Shown: one piece after another, positions 45,890 to 60,224 of the stretch
Numbering within the stretch: position 1 is the first letter of the stretch
How the letters are laid out: each line of letters begins with the position of its first letter
NCBI GenBank assembly: GCA_946699065.1
Contig: CAMPDV010000452.1
Span: forward strand, 124,001 to 188,000
DNA from: Loxodes magnus
Lineage: Eukaryota; Ciliophora; Karyorelictea; Loxodida; Loxodidae
DNA: 64,000 bases
Direction of reading: 5' to 3'
The notes under the pieces: model-generated
Seen by the model: the letters and a program-made list of their open reading frames with translations, nothing else
What the model was told of the DNA's origin: nothing
The model's database searches: none
Program-made: the position numbers and the translations under genes

Positions 45890-47640
45890 ATGTTTTGAAT
45901 ATTTAGTATCTTAAATAAAAAATTACTATATTGTATAATAACCAAACATTTATTAAAGGAATGTGAAATTAAAAATTATAATTTAGTTGTCAAATAATTT
46001 AGAATAAAACAAAAATAGCTCATTATTAAGATCATTTATGAAATTGTGTACTATTAGCATTATCGGCTAAGTAGAAACTTTGCTTTTTATTATGCTTTAT
46101 ATGTTTCTTTTTATATTGTACGAAATATTTCCCATTTTTTATAGATATAATTATAATAGTTATTAACTTACACTTTGTATATTATTTTAATTATACAAAA
46201 GATTAAAGCTTTTAACCTTTTTTGATATAATCAAAACTATATTGATTTCTTAATTATTTACACTTTCATTTTGCTAATTCTTATTATTTAATATTAGAAT
46301 ATAATTTTATTCTTATTTTAGATGGAAATATAAGATAATTTACAAGAAAGTGAAGATTTTTATAATTTTGCATATATTCAAATTATTTATATAGTTTACT
46401 AGCAAATGTTTTTTATATGATAAATAATCAATCAATTTTTTAAAAAGCTTTCAGCTTTAATAAAATAGCTTCATTAGAAATTCAATCTTTAAGATTAATA
46501 AATAAAATCGATTTTCTATATACATAGTAGATATATTCAAGTTGCTTAAAATCAGAAAGTTTATCTTTAAAGCTTTTCTTTTAATATTACAGAATGAGAA
46601 AAATTTTAAAGAGAAAAAATACTTAATATAGCAATTTTTCTTAAAAACTTGCTTTCCTCTTCTAAATTAACATCTTTTCGCAAACTATAAACAGATAGTT
46701 AGTCGTAGTAAGCTCTTTTCAAAACTCTTTTACTAATCTTAAATTTTTAATATTTTTATAATTATTATAATAAAGCAGAATATTTTTAAACTTGATTAAT
46801 AAATTTTTGTTTCTATATTTTATATAGTTAGGTTAGATACATTATTTAGATCCTTGTTTAATTACTTTTTTTAGATTCTTTGTAAATTGGCCTAAAATTT
46901 ATTATTACAGATGTATTGTACCTCATTTTTTCTATTTGATTGATCATATTTTTATAAAGAGATTTTTTAGCTCTTTTTAGATTAGCTATTTTTTTAAATT
47001 TACAATATCCATTAAAAAAATAGTTTTAAGCCCTCTTATAAAAAACTTGTTTATTGATTTTGTTTCTTCCTAAAATTTTAATTTATTTTTTTATATTTAC
47101 TTCTTAAAAGTAATTTAAAAAACTTCTCAAATCTTTTAAAATTCTATCCCTTTAAGAAAAAGATTTATCCATCCCGAAAATCTTTTGTAGCGAAAAAAGG
47201 ATAATTTTTTCACGATTTCATGGTTATTTTATTATATCTATTTTTTCTTGAGATCCTTTTCATTTAAGTAAATTCTTATAATATTAAAAATTTTTTAAAC
47301 GAATTTTTTCGTTTACTCGAAAATATGTTCAAAATTAAAAATTGTATTTTTTCCAAAACATAAACAATACATTTTTTTTATAATTTCAAACATAATTAAC
47401 CTTATCAAAAATATACTATTAAATAAAAAAGAAAAAAAGTTTTGTTTAAAATTTTTAAAAAATTTTTCCTAAAAGAAAAAATTTTTTTATTTTTACAAAA
47501 TACCATTTCAACAAAAAAATTCCAAATTCTATTTTAATATAAAATTTTTTTAATTCCTATTTTTTCTCAAAAATTTTTTATATTTGGAATTTTTTCTTGA
47601 AATTTTATTCCAATTTTATAATTTTTTATCCCGAAATAAT
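45890..47640. other. A+T-rich stretch, unit 3
   Basis: No gene seen. Counterpart of 2621-4331 and retains the segment lost from unit 2. Confidence 0.5.
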
Positions 47641-47646
47641 TAAATT

Positions 47647-47805
47647 TATTCCGTTCCAGAAATCTTTGGTAGTGTAAAATGCTGAGCAAAAAACAAATTT
47701 TTTATTTTCATTAAAATTAAGCTCTAAAATTGAAAAATAATGATAAATAAAAAACAAAATATCAGAAAATTTTATAATTCAATCGGAAACGAAACATATT
47801 AGAAT
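47647..47805. repeat. Dispersed ~150-bp repeat, copy a of unit 3
   Basis: Matches 4525-4680, with CCGTTCCAGAAATCTTT as the head. Confidence 0.7.
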
Positions 47806-48159
47806 ACAAATTATAAATTTATTATTGAACTTAAACACAAGAATAAACAAATTTAAATAAATTTATTAGCATATAACTTAAAAAATTAAATTTCCATCCT
47901 AAAATTTAAAATTTTTTTAGTTTTAAGTCTATTTATAAAAAAAAACCTTTTTTTACATATTAAAAAAATGTATCCCGTCCCAGAAATATTTATCAAAAAA
48001 AGTTTTCAAAAAAATTCCTTAAAAAAAATTTAAAGATTTTTAAAATTAATTTCCAAATTTTATTTCCAAAACGATTTTAGATAATTATTTTCAAAATTAT
48101 TTTAGAAACGCTTTTCTAAGAAATTTTAAAAACTTTTTTTAAACATTATTTTCAAAATT

Positions 48160-48330
48160 TTTATTCCAATTTTAGAATTTTTTATCCTGAAATAAAAAAA
48201 TTTATTCCTATTTAGAATTTTTTATCCCGAAATAAAAAAATTTATTCCTATTTAGAATTTTTTATCCCGAAATCAAAAATTTATTCCTATTTAGAATTTT
48301 TTATCCCGAAATCAAAAAATTTATTCCGTC
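48160..48330. repeat. Minisatellite of about 42 bp, expanded in unit 3
   Basis: About four copies of a unit containing TTTATTCCTATTTAGAATTT and TTTTATCCCGAAATAAAAAA. Units 1 (near 5080-5120) and 2 (near 25870-25930) have one to two copies. It sits directly before dispersed repeat copy b. Confidence 0.8.
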
Positions 48331-48480
48331 CCAGAAATCTTTCATAGTATAAAACGCTGAGCAAAAACAAATTTTTAATTTTCATGAAATTTAAACTCTA
48401 AAATTGAAAGATAATGATAAATAAAAAACTTAATTTCAGAAAATTTTATAATCCAATCGGAAACGAAAAATATTAAAATT
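48322..48480. repeat. Dispersed ~150-bp repeat, copy b of unit 3
   Basis: Matches 25927-26085, including the CATAGTATAAAACGCT variant. Confidence 0.7.
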
Positions 48481-48484
48481 TTAT

Positions 48485-48575
48485 AATATCAATAAATAAT
48501 AAATAATTAATAATAATTAATAATAATTAATAATAATAATAATCAATCATAAAAAATAAATAATAAAAAAACAAA
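48485..48575. repeat. (AAT)n microsatellite, unit 3
   Basis: Impure AAT run as in unit 2, with a different repeat order. Confidence 0.75.
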
Positions 48576-49040
48576 ATTTAATTTAATTTAATTTAAAATA
48601 AATACTTAATTAAATTTTTTAAATTATAATCAAGATTATTAACTAACTTTAACCTTATAAATAATATTTTAACCACTTCACAAAAAAAATGAAAATTTAT
48701 ACTCAACTTGAAATTTTTACAAAATCTAAAAATAAATCCATAAAATTTTATAGCATAAATTTAAACTTAAACTTATTTCATGCTTTCATTTAACAAAATT
48801 ATATTTTAAATATTTTTAAATATTACCACTTTAAATCAACATACCTCACTAATTTCTATAACCTATCACTCAACCTTTTTTTTAAACTAATAATATTTAA
48901 CAATATAACAAATTTTTAATTAATAATTAAAAAACTTCATATAACTAAAAACATTATTAGCATTAAACATTCATTTAAATGCATTACCAATATCTTATAT
49001 CTTTAATCGTAAAATTTAATTAAGTCAAATCATAAGTTAC

Positions 49041-50124
49041 TCAACTCGAAACTCTCCACTTTCTTATTGTCCTGTCCTCCGCTCCCGATACCAACCATCT
49101 ATTATCAACACTCAATGCTATAGACCATATTCATCCTGCATGCCCTTATAAAGTCTATATACACTCTCCTTTGTCAAAGTTCCATATCTTGATTGTTTCA
49201 TCATCAGAACCAGAAAATATAGCACTTGAATCAACACTTAACTGAATACTACATACACCATCTACATGACCTTGAAGAGTACGAATACACTAACCTGAAG
49301 AGAAGTCCCATATCTTAATAGTACTGTCACTAGAACCAGATATTATATACCTATTATCCTTAGACACTATCACCGATAAAACAGAACCTGAATGCCCAGT
49401 AAGAGTTCGTACAAGCTGACCTGTCTAGAAATCCCAAATCTTTATAGTTTTATCACCAGATCCCGATATAATATATCTAGAGTCATAGGAGAGTACTACC
49501 GAGGTAACTCTAGAAGTACGTCCCGACAAAGTTCTTTGGAGATCACCATTGAGGAAATTTCAGATCTTTATGGAGTAATCACCAGATCCTGATATAATAT
49601 AGCTAGAGTCCGGGGAGATTGCTACCGAGTAAACTGAGGAAGTATGCCCCGTTAAAGTTCTTATGAGAGAACCAGTCTATAAGTTTCAGATCTTTATGGT
49701 TTAGTCATCAGATCCTGATACGATATAGCTAGAGTCATAGGAGATTACTACCGATCTAACGAAGGAAGCATGTCCCGTTAAAGTTCTTATGAGAGCACCT
49801 GTCTGGAAATTCCAGATCTTTATAGAATATTCAGGATATGCTGAACCTGATACAATTCAATTCATATCATTTGATATGGCTACCGATAAAATAGGTGAAG
49901 TGTCAGTAATGACTTAGTCTAAAAAATATTAAAGAAATACCTTTACTTTGGTCATAACTGATCCTATTTATTAACTTTTAGTAGCATAAATTAGGCAGAA
50001 TTTCATACTTAAAATGAAGTAGAGATATTTTCCCTAGGATGTGGCTTCTCGCTCTTAAGAGTTTTCTTAAAAAAATAATTTTAGCAAATTGCTTTTCTTT
50101 TTTCTCCATTTATTTTCTCTCCAT
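49041..50124 (-). CDS. WD40-C: seven-bladed beta-propeller protein, one 22-nt intron
   Basis: 353 residues after splicing: exon 1 49941-50124 (ATG 50124; MERKQMEKKEKQFAK), exon 2 49041-49918. Slots differ from both other copies: blade 2 ASF-V-R and D-D-Q, blade 3 TSS-V-Y and G-D-Y, blade 4 TSR-V-T and G-D-K, blade 6 VDG-V-C and D-D-E, blade 7 AG-UGA-I-W and A-E-D-R. Blade 4 has GR in place of GH. UGA stands at the KIW of blades 2 and 3 as in WD40-A and -B. Stop UGA at 49041-49043 after RKWRVSS. An antisense standard-code reading at 49392-49592 is a shadow. Confidence 0.85.
49919..49940 (-). other. 22-nt intron of WD40-C
   Basis: Identical to the intron in WD40-A and WD40-B, and in the same phase. 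Confidence 0.75.
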
Positions 50125-50129
50125 TTTAA

Positions 50130-53100
50130 TTTTTATAACTTACTTCAATAACTATTTAATTAAAATAACTCAATAAATTTTACTTACTTAATTTCAATAC
50201 AATTAAACAATTAAATTATTTATTATGCATACTTATAAATATCTTCTAAAACATTGATTTTTCTATTTTTGTCTTAAAACAAGACAATATATTAAACTAA
50301 TAGTGTATAAACTTTTACAATTTTAATTATTTTATATTCTTTTACTTTTAAATGAAAGGATAATTTATTATATCAAAAGTTTATAATGAAGAATTTATAT
50401 CCCAATTATAATAACTTTAATATGCATTTATTAGTTACTACTTATTTGTGCTTTAAATCAAAGACTTTTAATAAGAAAACCTTATTTCTTTGTAAATTAA
50501 TTTAAATGATAAATAAAATATTACAATTCTTTTAAAAGCTATTGCTATTAATTATTACTTTTCACTTACATTTAATCAAAAAAATAATTTATTTAATCTT
50601 TTTACTAATTAAAAAATGAAAAAAATAAGTTTCTTATTAATTAGCTTAAATATATATTAAAAAACATCAAATTATTTAGAGCAAAGTATTTTTAGAATCT
50701 ATAAGATAAACTCTTTTAATTGCCCACTTTCTTACTGCTATTTCATTAAAACTTTTTATTTATAAAGGTCTCTCTTATAATAATAAACTAATATAATTTA
50801 TTATAATGTTAATTCTAAGCAAAATATATAAATGTAATAAATATAAGTAGTAGAAAGTAAATATTTAAACTAGCTATAAATGGTGTATCACTAATTTTAT
50901 CTTACAATTATTAAATAGTAATATTTAATTTTATTATTAAAATAAGCTTTAATATGTTTAATTATGTCTATTAAATACTTAATATTTTATCCTTTTAGCT
51001 TTATTAGTTATTAATTAATTTCTCTTTAATTTAGATATTAGATTAGTTATAATTAATACATTTAGATAACTTTCTCTTTTTATACCAAACTAATATTAAT
51101 TATTTAGGTTATTTTAGTAATTATAATTTCTAATTAATAATACCTAAATTATTCTAGCTTATTTAAAGATAAAAACTTAAATCTATTATTCTATACTTAT
51201 CCAAAAAACATAGTTATCACTATTGATACTCTCTTTCTTAAATGTTGTTTGCTATTAAGAAAATTATAAGCTTTTAAGAAAGAAAGCATATTTTTACTAT
51301 TTTCTATTATTATTTTCTGAATTAATAGAAAGAGTAAACTTAACATAATATGTTTCTTTGTAGTATTAGATAATATAAGTATTAGATTAGCTAATATAAG
51401 TTATTTAAAACTAATCTAACAGATTATTATTTACCCTTAATACATTTTATTAATCTACTATTATTCTATATCTTTCTGTTCCTAATAAACAATTCTACAT
51501 GTTTTGCTTTATAGCACATCATCATTTATTAATCTTATTACAAAAGATTTAAACCTAAAAAGATGATATAGATAGTTATAGAAATATTTGAAACTTAGGC
51601 ATTAAAATGAGCTAGATTTTTAGATTATTTATAATTTTCCTAAATTTAAATTATATTTATATATTCCTTTTTATTAACTATCTTCTGTAATTAACTTTTG
51701 TTTGAAAAACTGATAAAAAGATACATTCTGTAAAATATTTAGTCTTAATTTATCTAAGTTTAAAAATGTTTATGAATATAAGAATATATTAAATTTAAAG
51801 TATTAATGATACTAGTTCTATAAAACATTTAGGTAATTATATGTACTTATATAAATAGTAAAGAGAAAACATTATTTTTTTATATAATTAAATAAAGAAA
51901 AGCTAGCCTAAATATTCAATAGAGTCAATTATTCATATATCTAAAATCCTCTATTTATCTTACAATCAAGTACTTAATATATTATAGTCTCCTTTACTCC
52001 TTTAGTAATATTAATTCATAAAAACTTAAAAGAAAATTCCTTTTTACTTTAACTGTACTTGGAAATATTCTATATACTTTAACTAGTTAAAGATAGGTTT
52101 AATTAGAGACTAATAAGAAATTTTCTTATCCTCTAGATAAAATATTTAATAAAACTGTGATTGCATTTCTTATTAATGAAGAATAATATTTTAAATTAAA
52201 ATAAGGAAAATTAATATTTTTATTTTTGTTTAATAAAAATTTAAAATAATTTATATATAATCTATTAATATTTTATAAAAAACCAAAGTAAAGGCAAATA
52301 AATTAATTAAATATAATTTAAAAATATTAAGAAAATTTATAATTCTAAATGATATTATAAATAAATATTTTAAATATTTTAAATATTTTATTATTGTTTA
52401 GATAAACATATAATAAATTATGTAAATTATATTTAAACTTAGAAATGTAGTAAAATATTTTTAAAAGTTAAATTAAAAATTATAAGGAAAACTTAAGAAA
52501 TTAAATTTTTCTATAAAAAGAGAATATAAAATTTACTAATTATTTAATTGACACTATCAATTTTGTTAATTATTAAAAATATTACTAAAAGAAAAATAAA
52601 GTATAAATTAATTAAATTAATTAATTTAAAAAATAAAAAAAATTATAATTTTAAATTTTATATTTAACAATATTTGTGATAAAGATAAATATTAAAGAAT
52701 AAAAATTTTATAAATCTAGCATCGATTGACTTTTTAAATAAAGAAATTCAACATAAAAATAATTATTCTTAGAAATTTTCAATTTAAATTTAAAAATATA
52801 AAAAAATTAAAAAAGTTAAAAATGTTAAAAATGTTAAAAAATTCTCTAACTCTCAGATTTTTATAATCAGCCTATTCAAAGATAGTTTATTTTTACTATT
52901 TTTCATAGATAATGGATGTATATATGGTATAAGTATTAATTATTTTACTAATCTCAAATTTACTTCTGCTTAAGTGAAAACTTTTAATAAATAAGTAAAA
53001 ATAATTTAATTTATATCAATATTAAGATTCTAATTTTAAATGTTAAGTAAAGTAGCAAAATAAATTATAATTTTGAATTAAAAACATATTTATTTTTAAT

Positions 53101-55130
53101 TTTATTGATTCAAATATGCCTATAAATAAAAATATATGAAATTAGAACCATTTTTTATTAAAAGGAGAGTTAAAGATTGTCTAAGAACAATAAATAAAAT
53201 TAAATTAAAGTTTTTGATAAATTTGTATTAATAAAATATAAACTATATAAATTTGAATATTATTCTTGCTTATTTAAAATTTAATATTATTTAAATATTT
53301 TAAATATTTCTGATTATTAAATTTTATAAAAACTTACTAATTTATAGTTATTAATTATTAGTGAAAATAATATTATTATAATACTATTTATAATTTATTT
53401 ACGTATCTTATATTTATTATTTTTATAGATTAAATTTCATAGAAAAATAATTAGTAATAATTAGTATTTAATAATTAATGCAATTCTACTAATTATAATT
53501 AAAATCCAAGTTTTCAAATTCTAGGTTTAACAGACTGGAAAATGGTATTTTTTTACTTAAAATAGGTACATAAGGAAAAATTATTTATTTATAAAATAAA
53601 TTATATCAATAGAGTATATATCCCTTCTTATTTTTAGTTTCAAATATCCCTTTCTATTAACATTTATTTTTTAAACAATTTTGTCGAAACTAATTATAAA
53701 AATCTATTTTGTAATAAATTCTCTATCAAGTTGATAAGTAATATTTATACTTTTATCGAAGAGAATTTCTTTCTAATTATATTATAGCAAGTGGTTATCA
53801 TACTTTCAAATATATATAAAAATTAAAATATAAATGAGAATAGCATTTTAAAGCCTTTACATTATAAAAAGATGTATTTTATAGATAGTAAATTTAAGCA
53901 AAGAAATGATAAAGTAATAAAGAATATAATAAATAATTTTATATAATGAATGGATTCTTTTTATCTATTATAAAAATATTTAATTTCTTATTATATATTA
54001 AAATAATATATTTTTATATTTATAAAATAGTTTTAATTAATTTCTCATATAACTTTAGTTTAGCAAAATCTTTATAAATTAAAAAGAATTTAGATATCAA
54101 ATTTAAAATATTTAATTTGTAAAATTATTAAAAATTTAATAAAACTATAATATGATTTTAAGATATAATTAGAAATAAAAGAAAGTATAAAATTTATGTA
54201 TCCTATTTAAAAAATATAATTAAACTTATTTAATATATTTAAATAACTTAAAAAATAATTTTCTTTATTTTTAAACATTTTAAGCATAGTTTTAAATAAT
54301 TTTAAGTTATATATAAATATAAATATTATTATTTTAATAAAAATTATAAATCAAATAGTTTAATTTATATAATTCTTTCACACTATATTTATAGCATTTT
54401 CATTTCTTATTATTTTTATTATTAGATTCTAAATATTTTTAATAGTGAAATTTTATATTTAGTTTTTATTTGTTTCAATACATTTTTCTTCGTTATAACT
54501 TTATTATTAAATTGTGTCATTTATAATATTTATCATATTCTTTTTTTGATTAAATATTATCTTATATTTGTTAAATTCTTGTCATAATAACTTATTAATA
54601 TCGTAATTATATTACTTAAAATTTAAGCTCCAATTAATTTAATTCTAGCGAATATCTTCCAATAAATTAAATTTCTTCAACAATAAATTAATCTATTTTT
54701 TCTATATTTTAAATTATTTTATTTCAAATTGTCATATTCTATTAAAAAATTATTCTGGTGTTTAATAAAGTTCAAAAAGTTATTTTTTGCTCATTTTTTC
54801 ACTTAAATTTTTTTATATCAAGAAAAATTTGACTAAAATCTTAATTATCACAGTATCAGCCAAGCTTTTTTCTCAACTAGAATCGAATGATTAAGTTTAA
54901 ATGAAATTCATAGTTTATTTAATAGTATTATTTTAATTTTTCATTTGTATTATCGATATCCTTTTTTATATAAAAGCTTCTAACTTTTGGAGTAAAACAA
55001 ATATCTTTGGAATTAATGAGGAGAAAATGCATACTTAAAATTAAATCATTTGATACTATAAAGTTTTAGATAAAACAGCAAATATTAGGTTTTGTAATTA
55101 TTATTATATAAAATTGTTTCTCCATTATTA
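50130..55130. other. Conserved A+T-rich intergenic region, unit 3
   Basis: No gene seen. Counterpart of 6880-11940; lacks the 9750-type segment as unit 2 does, but around 54180-54330 it follows the unit 1 version rather than unit 2. Confidence 0.55.
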
Positions 55131-55159
55131 AGGAGTTTTACCCTCAAAAGTACAGCGCT

Positions 55160-55969
55160 TCAAGCTTTTCGCTGTTCGTTAAAATACTTGGGGCAACAGA
55201 TAAATTACACGTTCCCATCCGCGGGTTTTTTTAATAGGTTTTACGTTATAATTCCCTTAGGACTTGGTTATAGCTCCATTTTCTTCCTCTTGTTCGTACT
55301 TCCATTCTCGTGCAAAAATCCTGTTCAGCCCAATTGCTTTTGTTCGCTTTGCTTATCAGAAATTCTATTGTTTCCATTGAAACTTCTTACAGTTCCGATA
55401 TAGCTTTTATTGGTTTTAGAAGCGAAAGCATCTCTTCTTGATCGGAATTAGTCTCATTTTAAGTTAAGCTTAGGGTTTGACGATCATTGAGATCGATCCA
55501 TTATTTAGCTATTCCATTCTTGATTCTTTTAGGAGTTGAATTTCATATTCTTATTTCACTACTTAATCCCTCAGCTAAGTTGTGTTTTATCCTAATGGTG
55601 TTGGATGCTGAAGAACGCATCCATTTGCGTTCGTAGTCATCTATACGATCCCCGTCCATTTAATTTTCTTTGTGGCTTGAAAATTAGTTTTTTGTTCTAG
55701 TATTTAAACTTTTAAACCTCTTCATTGAAGTTCACCACTCTTAATGCAAACTACACTACATCAAATTGCTCAGAGTTAAAGCCAAAGGATCGTTCCTAGT
55801 CACGCAATATCATCTCCTACTGCCTTCGAGGCCTCTCTTCCGTTTTGGAGCTTACCAAGTTTGTTTCTGTCGTTTACGACTTTGGAAGTTGTTAGGTCTG
55901 TTATTAGTTTTTTTGCTGATAAAAGGTTGTTCTAATTAAAGAAAAGACGTGAGGTTAGAAGAATGACAT
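55160..55969 (-). pseudogene. ORF1a copy, frameshifted, unit 3
   Basis: 810 bp. Carries the same shifts as unit 2 plus one lost A near 55315. ATG at 55969. The antisense reading at 55188-55403 is a shadow. Confidence 0.5.
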
Positions 55970-56369
55970 CTCGCTTCCTCTCTTCCTTTTTGTCTTTTGA
56001 AGAGGTGGCAAAGAAGCCCTATCGGATGTTTGACATTTTTTTAATTACATATAAATTGATGTAATTTATAATTATCCAAGCTAGAAAAAACTTAAAATTT
56101 GATGAAGTTAATAATTTAAAATAATTTAATTATTAGATTTAACCTTTTAAATAAAATTTAGTCTTAAACATTTTTTATTTTAAGTTTTGAATATTAAATT
56201 ATTAAATTAAATTATTAAATTAAATATGTTAAAGTAAATAATTTTAATTATTTTTAGCTTTTAATATTGCTTCAATAAGAGCTTGCAATATTATTAGAAT
56301 ATAAATATTTAAAGGTAGTTTAATTAAAAGCGTTTTTAAAGTTTCTATCTATATAGAGGACAAAAACTC

Positions 56370-58265
56370 AAACTCTATAAATATATTTCGCATTTCAAAT
56401 GATGTGGATCACCATGCAAAGCAGCCCCATAAATTTATGAGAATGATGAAAAACATATAGGGTATCCTGCCTCGTTTTCTATTTGTTGCTATATTCTTTC
56501 TTTTTCTTGTTGAAGATACCTACTGTTAATATACTCGATTTCCTCTTATGTTTCCTCTTATATTTCTTCCTGCTTTTCTTCACTTTCTTCTACATATTTT
56601 TGTTATGCATCCTGATTTGTTCTTATAGTTTATCCTAATTACATTGCTATAAGACTTGCTTATTCTTTACATGATTTTCTTCTTTTTCTCCAATTCATAT
56701 CGTAATTGTTAAGCTTGGAAGTTTTTTCTTGAAAACCTCATATACTGCGCTATTTTAAAATACTGTTCTTGCAATTATAAATAAAATAAATTTGACTCCT
56801 AAAGGTGGCGTAGGTTTTTCTTCTTTATAACCATCTAATTTTCTCTTATATAACTCGAGCATTTTCTTCAGTTCAATCTTTTGGTATACCGAAAATATTA
56901 GTTTTTTATTATTTGCTATTTTAAGATGTATAAATTTGATTTGAAAAGGGAAATCTTAAGATTTTATAAATATTTCACATTTATTTAGTTTTATTTACTT
57001 TTTCTTATTCAGTTTATTAAGTACTAAGAACATTTTAAGTATTTTAGTCTATTTTTTAGTGGGAGCATTTTATTATACTACTTTAAGTATCTACTCTCCT
57101 GTTCAAACAGCACATCTATTAAACTTACTAGCTTCTAGAATAAATTCGGCAACTCCTGCTTCACTTAAGGAGCTTTTCCCACTTGGACAGATGCTAAACA
57201 TAGAATAGTAATTCCATTCAAATGTTTACAATTTTACCTTACTAAAAATTAATTCTTCTAAGTAGCATATAAGCTAGACATTCTTCATGGTCTCTAAAAT
57301 ACTGTTCTGAAGCAATCTAATTCAAAATTTCAACTTATTGTCGTATTTTGGACTGAACTTCATACTTTTTTCTGTAAATATTCAATCAGTTAATCACTTT
57401 CAAATATGCTTTTCATTTAAAGACTTGGAATATTTCTAGCAAATCTTTCCCAAATCATTCTAAGGATTTAATCAGATAATCCATCAGCTGTTATATTTTA
57501 TTGATGAGTAAAATATAAACCATAGAAAAAACATCATAAATCGGTTATTTAAGAATGCTTTACTATTTCAAAATATCTCATATTATAAAGTATGGAGTCA
57601 TAGTCACTAGGATCAAGAAAATTTTTATAATCTCTATATTTTAAAGCTGCTTCAAGAGAGCTATTTCTCTTCATCATCAGTTCTTCCAATAGCTATATTC
57701 CTTACAATTTCAACTAAAAGCTTACCAAGTTAGGAACTTTCACGGATTATTCTCTTTGAATTATTTGTACAGTACTTATCTTAGCCATATATAGGTTAAA
57801 TATATTTCTTCTTCTGATCTATAATAAGCCATTAAAGTACCATAAATACATGCTAGGTAAGACTAAACCATTTCAAGAGCATATATTTTTTATTTCCCCC
57901 TCTAATCTTAAAAACTTATTCTATGCATCAGGCTCTATATGTACGAAAAATGATATTAATCAGTTTTAGTTCTCAGGGAGTTTCTTTCTCTAAAATGCAT
58001 TATTTATTATACTGCAAGGTAATAATCCTAAAACACCTCACTAATTTACACGCTTCATCCAGACCCAATTATTAGTTCTAAAATACAAACAGGTACAGTT
58101 CCCTTTTGTAATGTTACATCTGTTTCTGGTAATTAAAAAGCTAGCACTAAATACGCATCAGCTTCAGTTTTTCCATCATGATTTTTAAAGGTATCATTAA
58201 GCATTTAAATTCCTACATTTTATCTCAATAAATTTTATCTCTCTGCAGCTCACTAAATATGAGAT
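56370..58265 (-). pseudogene. Frame-broken coding remnant, unit 3
   Basis: Counterpart of 13200-15110 with a 20-bp deletion near 56525 and a diverged patch near 57760-57810. Confidence 0.4.
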
Positions 58266-58601
58266 GGTATTTAATAATTAATTATTGGAGACAGGCAATC
58301 TTAATAAGATATAAAAAGTACAGGGACTGTAAATTTAATAACAATAAAAAGTGTTAATTAATATATAATAGATTTTTAGAATATTTATACTACTGAAGAC
58401 GCGGTATGGGTCAGAATTAATTACTTGAACTATTCTTCAGAGATAAAAAATAAAATGATATAATCACTGACTAAAGATAAGTAGCAAGATGTGCTTTACA
58501 AAGTCTTATCTACTTTTAATGAATCTTACTTTATTGTCTTTAATTGGTTATTCTTTTAAAATTACATTGCAATGTATTATTTCGAATTCTATATAAAACT
58601 T

Positions 58602-59360
58602 TACAATGAATCTTAAACGGATCTCAGCTCTTATTTAGCATTTCTTTTTAGTAACCTTAAATATTTAAAGAATTCTAAATAGATGAATTAACATTTTCAA
58701 ATAGAACTTTAAGATGCTAGTAGTAGCAAATAATTTTAAATAAAGTTTTAAATAAAATAGAATAAACATTTTATTCAGATGTAATAGGAAGGTTGAGTGC
58801 AATGCCTACTTCACACCTTTATTTTAAAGATTAAGATAATAACATTGAATAATAGAAATTTCCAACTTTTACTTACACAATATTAAACAAGACAATGATT
58901 AGAGAAATAGTATCAATTTTCAAATTAATGACCTTTAGTTACAATTTCTAGTATTATTTGAGATATAGGTACTATTAAATAAAACACTCTGAAATTTGCA
59001 TTTGCGGAGAATAAGAAACCTATTAACATATTTCTTAATGTGAAGCTCTGCAAGATTTAATGGAAGAATTTAAAGACTTGAAAAATTATGATTTGCTTAA
59101 ACTTATAACTAGCAAAAAAATTAAATTAATCCTAACTTCCATACTCTAAGATAACTTTAACAAATTGACTTAAGAATTAAATACTTTCATTCAAAATTGC
59201 TTCATAGAAGAATTTAAATTTTAGAGTAAAAAAACGAACAAGTGGAAGAGTTAATGGAATAATTTGGCTTGTGAGCAAGTGCAGAAGAAAATAATTAAAG
59301 AAAATTAAATCAAGATTATTGAGATGGAAGTTGTAAAACATTTTTTATTATCTATATGAA
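58602..59360 (+). pseudogene. 3' end of a non-LTR ORF2, unit 3
   Basis: Counterpart of 15450-16212 with the finger intact near 58997-59041. A seventh A in the run near 59228-59234 puts the tail into a frame that reads EQVQKKIIKENQIKIIEMEV, which may be the better one. Confidence 0.65.
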
Positions 59361-59696
59361 ATATGGTAAACACATATAAATTTTAATTATTATATATATT
59401 AATCAATATAAGTAAAAAAAATAACCATTTTTAATATTTAACTTAGTTTTTAAATTATATATAAAAAAATTTTAATTTAAATTAGAATTATAATTGAAAA
59501 TATTATTAAAATTAAGGCTTTAAAAATGAAAGCTAATGTTTTCATAGTTAAATTATTTTTTTAATTAAATTAGTAATTAGTTATCATTTTCATATTATAT
59601 CAAGATTAAAAATTGCTTTGCAATTACAACAATTTTTCTGTTTAATTAAAATGCTGCAAAAATTTTAATTAATTATAAATAATAAAAATTAAAGTT

Positions 59697-60224
59697 TAGG
59701 TTTAAATCTTGAGTTATTGTCGCCTTCAATTATCATTGGATCATTTCTTTATTCTTTCAATTCCATTTAATGCTGCAATTTTTACTGATTTTCTTCTATT
59801 TCCTAATTTGCTGATTAGTTCTTTCTGCTTCTATTGTTAGTTTTGAGATTAACTGCTCTAGTCTTGTGATATATTTCAAAATTCGTTAAGGTCTCTTTCT
59901 TAGGTCATGAATCTCGATTCTATTTCCTCTGCAAGTTGAAGTTTTTCCATAAACTTCTTATTGTCTTTCTTCAACTTTTTAACCTCTTCCTGGAAATCTA
60001 GCACCACTTTAATCAGCTAATCTTAGCTTATTTACTATTATGTAGCGAGATTCAAAGACTTCCGAGCGCATAATATTCTTAGCCTGTTTTAGGCTTTTTT
60101 TAGAGCTGGAAGATTCATCTTGATTGATGATTTTTTTATTACTCTTTTCCTGGTCCTAACCTTTCTAGGATGTCGTTAACTCCTATTTTTAGGAGCCGCG
60201 AAGAATCTTTTTGAATCCTGACAT
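59697..60224 (-). pseudogene. ORF1b remnant, unit 3
   Basis: Counterpart of 16545-17071 with the same frame breaks. ATG at 60224, possible 19-nt intron at 60017-60035. Confidence 0.5.
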
